From Theocolax elegans (lineage: Eukaryota > Arthropoda > Insecta > Hymenoptera > Cerocephalidae), in contig CM047425.1 in NCBI GenBank assembly GCA_026168455.1, positions 84,943,580 to 85,007,579 on the forward strand: a DNA stretch of 64,000 nucleotides. Reading direction: 5' to 3'. The notes below the pieces were generated by a model. It ran no database searches, was not told where the DNA came from, and was given only the letters and a program-made list of their open reading frames with translations. The position numbers and the translations under genes are program-made. Below are positions 23,401 to 35,400 of this stretch, piece after piece. How positions within the stretch are numbered: position 1 is the stretch's first letter; every line of letters starts with the position of its first letter.

Positions 23401-26400
23401 CATAAAGTACAGAATAAATGCCCAATTAATGCCAAAATAGAGTTTTATTTAATCTTAAAATGATACATTTTTACCAGGGTTGGTAATACTGAATTACATC
23501 AGATAAGGAAACACATTTTGAAAGAAAAGTTTAGTATTTTGTTTTAATAATTTCATTGATTTTGTCATTGATTATTGGATTTTATTTCTTTATTAGAAAT
23601 ATATTCAGTACTTACTAATTTAGATAACATATATTACATCCTTAGAATTAAGTATTTTGACTATTTTTGTAACAATGCATATTCTTTTTAGATGCGCAAT
23701 TTTAATTTTATAATTTATTCACTTAAACTATATTTTTACAAAACAAATAAAAAGTTTTCAGGTGGTGGTATGCCTGATTGTTTCCGACAAAGCGAAAATT
23801 GTTAATTATTACATTTATATAACGATTGTAGTATTCAATGCAAAATTCAAATACAAAAGCACTAGATAATTGAATAATTTTTTTTTTATTATTTTATAAC
23901 GTCGCTCTTTTTATGTTCCCAAATCGATGCTAATCAGCGACGGAGGTCATACGATGTTTTGGTGAAGAAAGCACGTTGTTGAAAATACATTCCTCAGTGG
24001 TACTTGTATCAATCGGCCGGGGCCGGGAATCGAACCTGGGACCTCCAGATTACGAGCCCAACGCCCTACCGACCGAGCCATCGCAGGCCTCATAATTGAA
24101 TAATATGTCATACAAAGTTACAAGTTTACAAATATAAAAATATAAAAAAATATTGTCGTTTTTGGCCGAAATTTCATCACTTTTTTATTTTTTCTATAGC
24201 TTTTCTCCAAATTAACCGATTTGAGCTTCTTTTTTTTAAATCACATCTATTTAATCTCAGCATTCTTTTAGATTTGAGATTGAGAATCTATTTTTATTTG
24301 TTTCCGAGTTGTAAGCGATCAAAGTGGTAGTAATTTTTTTACAAAATTGGCTTAGCTAGCCATAACTTGGGTAAATTAACGCGTTAGGATCTAAAAATGT
24401 ATCATATTTTTATGTCATAAAACATATTCTAGAATTTGGTTAAGATCTGTGATCCGAATGCCGTGGCTTCTCCTAGTTAGTGAAACTTCAATATAATTCT
24501 TAAAGACTTCTTAAAATTTTTAAAGATTTTTAAAGATTTCTCAAGATTTACAATCGTTTTATACTTTATAATATTTTAAAAAAGTATACAATACATTTCA
24601 AGAATATATTCCATATTGTATCAGTGTTTCAACAACAGTTCTATAAGTATTATATCAGCGTTAAAGACTTACCAAAACAACATAGTAACAACGTTCCGTA
24701 ATTTATTTTATTGTGCTCATTTTTTTAAATTTAATTTTATTTCCAATATGTTATTAAATTAAGATAACGAAAATCTAAATGTTACGACATTTTTTAAATA
24801 CTTACTTCCAAGGTAACCTTCTCAATTCAATATTATTTTCTCTATTCGAAGCTATCCATGTTTTCATCGCCAGATAAGAATAGAAAAAATTTGTGAATAC
24901 GGCACTGCCTAACGTAAGTTTAAAAAGCATTTTAACCTTTTTTTCATACTTTGGCAATATTAGTCGTTCATCGCTTGAACAAGTTAACCACAATTTCCGA
25001 CTATTATCGAGTAATCTTCCAAATTCTTTTCTCCAGAAGATGAGTAAGAAATAACGTACTGCTATAGATGTAATTACGACCAATTCACAGATTGCAGCAA
25101 CATCTATTTTTCCCTTTAAAAATAAAAATGGAATTATTATCCGAGTAGAAAACAAAATAAGAAAGTAACTGCTTCGTATACTTATTATATCTGTTCTTGC
25201 ATAATTATTAACCGAGTAAACGTATTTAATAACCAGAAGATCGTTAAAAAGAGGATATTTTCATTTAGTCCTTGTCCAATACTAGCAAGTGCCATAGAAA
25301 TTATAATATTTGTATACGTAATTTTTGTACGCGCATTGTAGTTATTATAGTTGTCACGATATTACGACTCTAGTTTACTTTACGTTTTTTAAATAATTTC
25401 AGTAATGTGCAATCATCAGAAATAAATATAATTGATCAATATGTGCGTATCACCAACTATGAGCTGCAATACATAAAATCCTAAATTGCGTCTCGAATGC
25501 AAGGAGTTTTAATTAATATGATACACCATGGATTCATGTATATCAACAACTTTTCTCTGTGAAAACTGTAAGTGATTATATGATGTATGTAAGAAAAATT
25601 TAAGTGATAGCTGAACACAGTCTGATGCATCGTGTCGAGCAATAAGGCGTGATAAATGAAAATTATTTACATTTCCTAATTGCAAACAATAAATAAAACT
25701 GTGTTTTATTATTACTTCATTTGATTTTGTTCACAAAATTGATAATTTTTAATCGTAAACTCGAAATTAGAAAGATTTTTGTGTTCATAGAAATACAAAG
25801 AAAGTAAGCTTTTATAAAGCTTTGCCAAATATATTGGTCTTAATGAGATTGTGTTAAGGGGGTTTCATACTCAATTTTTGATGATTATTTAATAAAATAG
25901 TATAATGGTATGTGAAAAAATAAGAGAAGAGGCGCCTTCGTTTATCGATAATCTAACTGTGTAAAGGTAAATCTTTTTACCTCGTTGAGGTTAGGTTTAC
26001 ATTTTTGGTAAGACTTTTCGCGAAAACGCAATAATATTTCAATTTCAAATTCAGCACATAATTAGATTATTGTCAAACGAAGGCGCCTCTTCTCTTACTT
26101 TTTCACATACTGTTTTATTTACAAATTTATTACTGATAATAACGATTCCCGATAAGGTAGGGAGGATAAATATTGACTATGATACCCCGTTAAGACAAAA
26201 CAATTCCTGGACATATAATTCAACATTAAACGTCAAACGTCCAGCTGTAATTATTGTCGACATATTGTGATTTAGTTAATAGTGATATTATTTTGTAATA
26301 TTTCTTTGATATGGAGAATATGTCCTTATTCCAAGTTGAATTATATTGTTAAGAAGCAATAGGTTTATAGAGTAATACTTCTACCCAGTCCATTTGATTG

Positions 26401-27003
26401 GTCTTTGACAAAATCAAATGATGCACGTTAAAACTTGCATTCCATAATCTCAAAAATTAAGAATAGTTAATAAAAGACAATCGTAGTCTGTCGTTATCAC
26501 CTTCAATGATTGGAGAATCACAGAAGTCGTGGATTCAAAAGTATTACTAATATTAACCGATGAAAACCAAAAAACGCCAAGAAGAGTCGGTAGAAATGTA
26601 AAACCTCGATTTTTGTAACGCATAACACCGATTACTCGAAAAACTCTCGTGTACGTTAGCACCATGCGATCAAATTCCAATTCTTCCTTCTTTACTTCCA
26701 CTAAAATGTGTTAAATTACTTTAAGTAATTAAAATGATTTAAGACAACATTATAATATTTTATTAACATATAAATAAGTAAAATTCATTTATTGCAACTA
26801 CTAAATAAATTAGCAAATTAAAATAAATTTAATCAAGAGTGTGATATCGAATTTAAACATTAATTATTCCTAAATAATCAAACCCAGTTACTATTATATC
26901 CAAAATTTCAATTATAAAGTACAACATTTTTATTTAATAAATATTGATTCATTTATTTAATTTATTTAGTTTAAATAGTGTTATAACTATATATTTACTT
27001 ACT
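20408..27003 (-). CDS. Odorant receptor, copy 2 (insect 7tm_6 family)
   Basis: Coding exons on the - strand: 26700-26501, 25113-24806, 22203-21943, 21771-21672, 21593-21498, 20703-20548 and 20461-20408, with A27003 as the first base of the split ATG. They total 391 residues without stop or frameshift. The N-terminus reads MEVKKEELEFDRMVLTYTRV. Exon 2 begins GKIDVAAIC and ends LRRLPW. Exon 3 has the AHTSVGLTLAGLETAPS helix, and the C-terminal exons carry YTPKMSVRVRKLL-type sequence, RAQRPVKMTAG and SAISFFTVLRNF. Exon sizes from exon 2 on equal those of copies 1 and 3. Intron 2 (22204-24805) contains a 1.9-kb composite element. An in-frame upstream ATG (27123) exists if the leader intron is retained. 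Confidence 0.92.
21128..21420. mobile_element. Palindromic MITE-like element, family H
   Basis: GAACAAACCAAAAATGTTTATTAA near 21132 pairs with its reverse near 21395-21418 (shown in parts: TTAATAAACATTTTGG, TTTGTTC). CATCATCATCAGGCTAAAC (about 21189) pairs with GTTTAGCCTGATGATGATG (about 21350). It lies in intron 5 of OR copy 2. Confidence 0.75.
22336..22490. repeat. Degenerate tandem repeat of AAGTCTTTGG-like units
   Basis: About fourteen imperfect 10-12 base units. The first half reads as CCAAAGACTACCGAAGACTT and the second half as AAGTCTTTGGTAGTCTTTG, so the block is also an inverted repeat centred near 22405. A related loose run (AAAGATTTTTAAAGATT) sits at 24505-24545, on the far side of the composite element. 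Confidence 0.7.
22531..24480. mobile_element. Composite fold-back element (family A arms, family B and SINE inside)
   Basis: The outer arms, about 22531-22905 and 24150-24480, are inverted copies: GATCACGGATTTT and GGCTTAGCTAGCCATAAC-type sequence occur in both, and ends read GGAGAGGCCACGGC and GCCGTGGCTTCTCC. The loop carries a family B arm starting at AGGTGGTGGTATGCC (about 23760) and a SINE (23889-24091). A shortened copy in reverse orientation is at 38220-39220. Confidence 0.75.
23889..24091 (-). mobile_element. tRNA-derived SINE, copy a
   Basis: On the - strand the head reads GCGATGGCTCGGTCGGTAGG (A box), a CTCGTAA anticodon-loop-like segment and GGTTCGATTCCCGG (B box), then a unique body with GCTGATTAGCA and an A/T-rich tail. 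A 13-base duplication ATAATTGAATAAT flanks it (23876-23888 and 24092-24104). Confidence 0.88.
25114..25853. other. Intron 1 of OR copy 2, left part
   Basis: No feature recognised apart from the element that starts at 25854. Confidence 0.35.
25854..26193. mobile_element. Fold-back element, family E-like, TTAA ends
   Basis: Begins TTAAGGGGGTTTCATAC and ends GATACCCCGTTAA. Inside, AGAAGAGGCGCCTTCGTTT (about 25924) pairs with AAACGAAGGCGCCTCTTCT (about 26076). It lies in intron 1 of OR copy 2 and has no coding capacity. Confidence 0.78.
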
Positions 27004-27609
27004 AGTTAACAAATTATAATTTATCCAAAATAAAATAAAATTTTTTAAACAATGCAAGTGTATAGCGTAATGTACTGCAATGGAAAAAATTGTGTAGTAG
27101 AAATGAAATGGTATAAAACTCATAGATGCTTCATTTACGCTTGAATAATTTATTATCGTAATATCGGTAATAGTTTTAGTATTAAGAACTCACCTTACAT
27201 TGTTGTTACATTCGCAGACAAAAATATTGCAAAAATTGATTACAAGTTTTCTATTTAAATATTTTTATTTCACATTTAATAATAAGCTAGCCATGGTAAT
27301 TCGATGATTTCATTTCTGGTATTTTGTATAATAAAACAAATTTAATTGATCGCTTCGCTTTTTGTACAAATTTCGATAATTCATTTATTTGTATATTGGA
27401 TATTAGTCAATTTTTATGACTAGTGTACTATAGCGTAAATTTTCCATGTAAATTAAATATTGATAATTCGTAGTTTTTTCTAGTTTGCGACGGTGTATTC
27501 ATCGGGCTGTTTTTGCAAGATTATATCATAATTGTATGTGTAAGTTTTAGTCGTTATTTCATAAAGTTTGATGCCCGTAACCTGCTGTAAATCGAAGTAC
27601 TACGATGAC
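27003..27609 (-). promoter_or_regulatory. 5' leader and promoter region of OR copy 2
   Basis: A candidate leader exon of 72 bases (27074-27003) starts after TTCCATTGCAG and ends in A before GTAAGT; that A plus TG of the next exon makes ATG. A further exon border, ATGTAAG then GTGAGTTC, ends at 27194. ATGTAA start-stop units lie at 27211-27206 and 27200-27195. The upstream part is nearly identical to that of copy 1. Confidence 0.55.
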
Positions 27610-29465
27610 AATTTTCACTTAAAAATTATCAGTAATAATTATTGCAAGCAATATTGTATTGTCTTCAGAACTTTTTGTAAGGAATTGTAATTAAAGATGT
27701 ACAGAATTGTTAATTAATTATATGAATATATTACTTTATTATTAGTAAGTGATTTTATGTCATTAGTTTACTATTATAGTAAGTAATTTTGATTTTTATC
27801 TTTTATTTTGGCTTCATTATTCCCTAGAATATTTCTGAGAATCAATATAAAATTTTATTTTTATAATGTTAATTAAGATTTCATTGCAATTCTATTGAAA
27901 ATATAAAAACATAATATAGATATATCGTTCTTGCTTAAATCGCTATTGTTTTCTATTATAAGTAATTTGTAATAAATATGTAGTTGGTATACGACATTAC
28001 AACTTATAATAAAATACATACCTATCTTGAGGCGGGAATCATCTATACACAGAAACATCATTAACAAAACAAAAAATTAAATCATCTGTATTAGAAATGA
28101 TATTTTTAGTGTTGAGATGCAAAAGCAAAATGAAAATGGTAGTTGAGAAGGTAAAAGAAGTATTTTTTATTCATTAGGCATTGGAATCTAAATCTATAAT
28201 ACCTTTCGCTATTGCTGCTAATTTCTTTTTTTAAGATTTACTTTAAAACCAAATTATACGGGTGTTTGTGGGTATGTTTAAAATGTTGATAAATTAAATA
28301 GATGATATCAAAGGCATCAAATCCATAATCAAATTATGGATACCAAAGTGAATTATTTATCAAATTAGGAAACTCAACAATAAATTGTAAAAAATAGGGT
28401 TTAATACACTTTGTTTATCCATAGTTTAATTCTGTGTTTTACATAAAATTATTATCGCATTTTCCAGAACCTCTTACCAAAAATATAACAATAACTATGA
28501 CAGGACGCGAATGTTTGATTTAACATTTTTAGTAAGAGATTTCTGGAAAAGTAATGATATATTTTTGTCTGAAATCCAACACATAGTTAAATTATTGATA
28601 AACAAAATACTCTAAACTCGACTTATTTTTAATTATACTGTTATACGTTTTTTTTCGAATTAATTTACAGAATTCGACTATAACGGAACTCCCCTATGTT
28701 CGTAGCATGAGAGTGAATATAGAGAGAAAGAAAAGGAAGCAGGAATGTATTTGAGGTTGTTTGTGAATAAATAAATGTAAAAAATACAATTATATCAGTT
28801 GATAAATATACACATTTTATTAATAAGAGGGCGTAGAGAAAGAATAATAATTAAGGAAGTAATATAGACGTTCATTCCAGTGGATAAAAATTGCTGCTTC
28901 CTCGCGAAAGCTCGGGCAGTAATAAATTAATCTATGGGATTAATCGCCTTTTACTCCCGAGGTGTATTTACTTAATTTTTCACCCAAATAATCCTGAAAG
29001 GGGATTTTTATTTTACGGCAACGACAATTATCTTTTTCAAAATCTTAGTATATCTATTTGAATGTTCTTGTTTTTATTATATTTTTTTTTAAGTATTTTT
29101 AACTAAACATGTGTAGGTTACTACTTTTATATTAACGGTATAACATAAATGCGTAGTCCAAAAAGTAAGTCCTGGGACTGAAAAGTAACTGTCGGGAGTA
29201 AAAGTACTTTTACTCTCCTGTTTTAAGTCAATAAAGAGGATTTCTCAGGTGATTTGGGTGAAAATATAGTTTTATTTTTTCATGATCGCACTTTGAGATA
29301 TTTTATAGAATTATATTTATTTATACGTTTCTATTGATTTCCTTCTTTCTACAAAAACCCCTTATTCTTTTTATAAAACTTTTAACGTTATAACAAAATA
29401 ATGTTTTCTAAAAATAGCGAATCTTCGATTATATATTACAAATATATCATAAAGCAACAAAGTGT
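27610..29465. repeat. Spacer between OR copies 2 and 3 with two inverted repeats
   Basis: An inverted repeat at about 28403-28612 pairs TTGTTTATCCATAGTTTAA with TTAAATTATTGATAAACAA-type sequence, and TTTTCCAGAACCTCTTAC with GTAAGAGATTTCTGGAAA. A weaker one at about 28905-29265 pairs TTTTACTCCCGAG with CGGGAGTAAAAG and TCACCCAAAT with ATTTGGGTGA. No gene was seen. Confidence 0.55.
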
Positions 29466-32400
29466 TTATGAATTAAAGTTTCGTAACACTGTGAAAAATG
29501 AAATAGCGCTGGTGACTAGCTGAAAAGTAAAACATTATATGTATATTAACCGTCTTTATCTTTAAAATCCTTGTAAGGTATTAAGGTATTTCTTACTTTG
29601 TTGAAACTTTCAAGTGACAATTCTACGACATTGCCGGCTGTCATCTTAACAGGACGTTGAGCTCGTTCAAGCGTGATCACCAAAAGTTTTAACACTCTCA
29701 CGCTCATCTTTGGTGTGTAGGCACAGTAAGTTGCTGTAGACACAGCGTCGCTCTAATTTTTATACATTTAACGAATAAGTAGTATATTTATTATATTAAT
29801 ATTGTAGGTAGCTGTTCAGAATAAAAAAAATTACCAATGAGTTATGAATTTTTACAAATGAGAGCATTTAGCGAAATATATCTTTTTAACGCGAATATTT
29901 GCTCTGCTGTAATAAATCAGCTAAATTTATCAAATCTTTCGTATAAATAGAGATAAATGCTTCAAATACAATAGTTTTTGTAAATACGTTGTCGAATGAA
30001 TTTTAGTATTTAAAAAATAATAATACAATCAGCAAACTTACTTCACGCAACAGAAAATCAGGAGCGTACTGACATATTAACAATTGCAAAAAACATAGAC
30101 AAAGTAACGGCAAATATTTGATTTTATCAGATTCCGTCTAAAAAAGATAGTTAGATGTTAATCAACAATGTTACTATTTATATTTAATTTACAAAAATTA
30201 AACACTGCATTCTTACGCCAGTCAATTTGAACCCCAAGAGAGACATATTATATCCTGGACCCAAACATTGAAAGAAAAAAAATGTACTGGTAAATTTTCC
30301 CATTTCTTTACACGATCTAATCAATAACAAATAAAGATTCTTATCTGGTTGTACCTAATAATATTTCTAATTTTTTTATTAAATATATCGTCTAGAGGAA
30401 ATTAAATAACAAACTAAAATAACTAAATAAAAAAATTAAAATAATAAAATATAAATATAACTCACGCTAGTAATTTTTGATGAAATTTTATACAATCGAG
30501 AAGATGGTCATACGATTTTTCATCAGTGGCCGTTGATTCAACCGTATCTGGTAACAATATTAAGCGATTTTGCAATGCCTTAAAATATCCTGAATTAATG
30601 ATGATCAGAACACTCGGTGCAGTTTCAAGACCAGCCAAAATAAACCCTATTGAGGTATGTGCAACCGATTGGAAAACAAATATTATATCGTATCCCGGAG
30701 ATTCTTTCACATTTTCTACGAACCATCTGCAATTGCATCAAATGCAGCTTCGATATTATTCTGTGTATTCGGTAACTCATACAAAAATAATTCATTATAT
30801 TTATATAATTTATACTTATATTTTAATTAATTCTTGCATAAAAATATTTATTTTATAGTCTACGTCTGGCTGAAATCTCAGTGAAGTTTGGCAAATAAGT
30901 AAGTAAAAAAATTAATTTGGTAGAAATTGAGCTACGGATAGATTTTTTCTCAGATTAATATACTATTAACCCTGTCAGATAGTTTTACAAAAATACCGAT
31001 GAATATTCCATGAAACCTATTTTACAGTAACCTTCGTATATACTGTACAAGGCGTCTAACGTTTTTCTATTTTTATAAATATCCATACATACTTATGTCC
31101 TAAAGATAAATTTGAATTTAAACTTATTTACTTTATAAATTTAGATATAACTATTTCACAATAAAATCTCAATACATTTACTTCTATACTAGGATTTATA
31201 CGCAGGATGTTCCACGTATTTGTAAGTACTGTTTGGTATGAACTCTCGTTTAATATTTCGACATCGCTTGGCGTTTTCTTGGTAACGTAAACTGAAAATA
31301 ATAAATTAATTTTAATTTCACAAATGCAGTATTATAATAATTGCAATTATATAAAAACCGATTTGTAATTTTAGTTAAATAATGTAAGTATGTCAACCGA
31401 CACGGTGGCGGAGTGACGGAGACGCACCTCGGCCGATCACGAAAGTTAAGCAGCACTGAGTGCGGTTGGCACTTGGATGGGTGACACCATTCTTGTGCGT
31501 CTTTCGGGATCGGTTAGGTGTTTTTCTACACTTCACAACGTGAGCGGAAGGCGTGGAACATTCGGTTTCGGTGTTTGGGCCTACGCAAGGTGACCTGAAC
31601 ATCTAAACAGAATGTTTCAATACACCGGCCGTCTCGGGGAAGGTTTTCCTACAAGGTTTTCCCTTCCTCACGGGCATAACCCCGGGCGAATGCGAGACGG
31701 TGGGAACCGGGATGGGAAAAACTGGAATGTCTTCACCCCCACACATAGGTGGTAGGGGTGTCCCTGTAAAAACCCGTTTAATGGGTATACGGGGTAATGA
31801 GCAAAGAGAGAGAATAATGTAAGTATGTCACCTATACTAGTAACAAGAAGAGGACATGGCTTTTAGAAAATAAATTTATTCGAAAATGTGGAATATGACT
31901 ATTTGGTTCAAATAACAAGACCCGTGCATAAAGTTTTTGTCTTAAAATCTAGGAAAAATGAGACTTTACGCCAATTAATAATAATTGTTATCCATAAACG
32001 AGAAGAAAGCTAAAATATTAAAAGTTATTATTTAAACAGTGGTTTTTATAAATTGCTCAAACTGTTCAAAAAATACGCTTGATTAAGTTTTGGGAAATAA
32101 ATAAGATAAAACATTAATGTAATTGTTTCTATAAAAATTAACGTAAATAAATAGTTATTTTTCAATTTAACATAACTTCTGAACATTTTAAGCTGTTTAA
32201 GCAAACCAAAGTTCAAATAATAGCTTTTGATGGCAGCTTTTTTCGGATGTTAAATAACAGTCTAAATTTGATTTATTTAAATTGGCATGCAATACTTTAT
32301 TCCCTATATTTTTTAAAATGTACGAGTATTTTCATCCCTAAAGCACATAGTACAAAACCCTGAGACACATATCTTCTCGCTAGCTTATTAATTACGCTTA

Positions 32401-35400
32401 GATTTATGTTGTGGATATATTTTTTTTTATTATTATTATTTTAACGTCTCTCTTTTTATGCTCCCAAACCGGTGCTAATCAGCGACGGAGGTCATACGAT
32501 GTCTTAGTGAAGAAAGCACGTTGTTGAAAATACATTCGCCAGTGTGGTGGTTGTATCAATCGGCCGGGGCCGGGAATCGAACCTGGGACCTCCAGATTAC
32601 GAGCCCGACGCCCTACCGACCGAGCCATCGCAGACCTATCTTCTTGTGGATATCTTCTTTTTAATAAAAGCAACTGTAGAACTAATATTCTAATTTTATA
32701 AGTCAAATATGTGACTGAAAATGAATAAAAGTCAATACCGAATACAAAAACATCGATTAAAGGAATGTCAAATTCGCCGAAAAATATAAATTGATAGTGA
32801 TAAGTAATGTAAGCCACATCAATAACAATCAGTTATAAATTATACGCTTTTTGTTTATATACGTCCTTTGTGAATAATTATAAGAGAACGAAAACTTAAT
32901 TGTCTTTTTGCTTCGCGAGCTCGATTACAAATTCGTCGTTACTTGCTTATTCTACTGTTACTAATATGTCGTAGTAGACTTTGTTTGGCCAGGGGTGGCA
33001 AATTCGTTGTTAGAGAATGATTTAAAAGTTATCAACATGTATAAAACCATTCATGACTCTAAATTATGTCAAAGAAAATTCATAGTTATGTTAGGTAAAT
33101 GGAGCTTTCAATAGTATCTTGATGTGAGTCCTTCGAACGCAGTCTATTGTAGACTATTGTAATAACGACTTGTAATTAAGTAGTAACGAAAATTGTCAAA
33201 GAGAGTGTAATGAAGTTTAAAAGCACGTTGCTAAATCTTTTATCGTATACATTAATGCGACATAAGATTCGAAGCGATTACCACGGCTGCTCTTTGCATG
33301 TCAACAGTGCTAGTATTCGCCTGCCCAGTTTACTGCATCTCATTTTATACCAAATTGTCAGTCATCAGTATGTCTATCTGATGATATACTGGACCACTTT
33401 GCGCTAAAGTGGTCTGGGTCATGCACCATGTCAAAGGTCTAGCTGCGAAATTGTGGAGATACGATGAACAAAACTTGACACGATATCACAAACAATAATA
33501 AATAGTATGTGCGTCTATGACGAGTGATTTCCAAAATCTATCAAAAATTTTCAATTGAGGTAAATATCAAGCAGCTATATCTCGTATACGCTGCAGTGCT
33601 GCTCAGTCAGCGAAAGCATCGAATGAAGATTCTATGAAGTCTCTTCCGTCTTTTTCTACTTTTAGTCATAAAGTGTTAAAAATACATTTTTTCATCACAT
33701 TAGACGTTACGTTACTTTGCGAATTGGACGTTCCACACATTCGTAAATCTGAAAAAAACTTCCGTTTCAAATTGCACCTAAAAACTTGCCAAACGTTATT
33801 TCTCATCTAATCACCTAGCAGTAACTAATAGTTTTAACTAACAAAAAGCTGTCGTAATTTCGAAAGACACGATTTTTAATTCGTATGTACCCATGTTGTT
33901 TTTATAGCTTTTTATGCTCCCAAATTGGTGTTAATCAACGATGGAAAGCACATTGTTGAAACTACATTCTCCAATGGTGGTTGTATCAATCGGCAGAGAC
34001 TGGGAAACGAACCCCGGGCCGTCGGGTACGAGTTCACCACCCTACCAATTGAGACATCGTAGGCCTCGTACCAAAAGATACAATTATATATACTGTTGTC
34101 AGAATGTACTAATATTTGACGATACGTTTCCACTATACCCCACTAATGCCATAAAACCTTCATTTCGAATTGAAATAGTTTTCAAACAGTTTATTTCATA
34201 TTATGGTGTTTACAAGAAGTATCAAAACTACACAATCTTTTTTTAGATGTATTATTAAGAATTATGGACATGTGGTTATTCGATATTATACTTTTCATTA
34301 CTTTACAGTATTCTATGTTTAAGTTACCATCGCATTTTTTCATTGTAGTGAAAAGCATTGTTTTAACACTTGTTTTCGAAAAACCCATTATCATTTTCAG
34401 AAAGAAGTGACAAAACTCGGCGCCTAGTAGCTGACACTACTGCCACTCATTGTCCTATATGAAGTACACATCTGTTCCGAGAAAGACAAGGGTACGTCCA
34501 TACCAGTTTAATAATGATGATTGTGCACTATTTTCTAAAAATAATTGTAAAATATTTCTTGTAATATCATTCAATTCATTTACATTATATTTGTTAAAAA
34601 TTGATTTTATTCAGAGGTTTGTAAGGATGACCGAAAAAAATAATTTATACGTAAGATTTAAGGTAACAGGTAGAAATCTCTCCATGAATTATTATATTTG
34701 AGATAATAATTTAGAATGAGATAATAATTTAGACATGGACATAGATTTATAATAAATATTTCACTTCTGTTATTTTGTATATACAATTTTAATGCTGGGA
34801 TATATTAATTTCTTGAATGTATATCCTATTTACATTTAATACCGACGCGATGGCGGAGCGGTGATGACACCTCGGCCGATCACGAAAGTTAAGCAGTATT
34901 TGCTGCGTGCAATAGTTGGATGGGTGAATCCTCGTACAGCTATTTCGGGATCGGTTATATAGGTGTTTTTTCACATTCCACATCGTGAAGGGGAGGTGTA
35001 AAATGTTACGTTTCGATGATAAAGCCCACGTGATGTGCTCTTAGTACGCAAACAAAATATTTCAATACACCAACCGTCTTTGGGGGAGGTTTTCCTACAG
35101 GGGATTTCTCACTGCAACGTTTGGTCATAGATTTTCCTCCTCCACGGGCATATCCCCGGGCGAATGCGAAGACGAAAGGAGGGGATAACTTGGAAAGGAA
35201 ATGTGTTTAATAAAGGTGTAGGGAATACGTAGAAACCCGCGAAACGTACGTACGTGGAAGCAACCAATTATACATTTACATTTAATCATTTCATATCTTA
35301 TTAACAAATTATATGTTTTAGTGTGTAAAGTAACAACGAACACATTTTTCATATTGCTAGAGGTTTGTTATGGAACGGCAGAAGTATCAGGATAAAAATC

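Noticed and set aside
27003..27123. Upstream in-frame ATG giving 40 extra residues on OR copy 2 (a similar one on copy 3)
   Set aside because: A strong acceptor lies inside it (TTCCATTGCAG), and copy 1 has in-frame stops at the matching place, so it is more likely intron plus leader.
31430..31500. A 5S rRNA gene
   Set aside because: The 5' and 3' ends do not form the 5S helix I, the similarity ends after box C, and target duplications enclose a longer unit. It is a SINE head.
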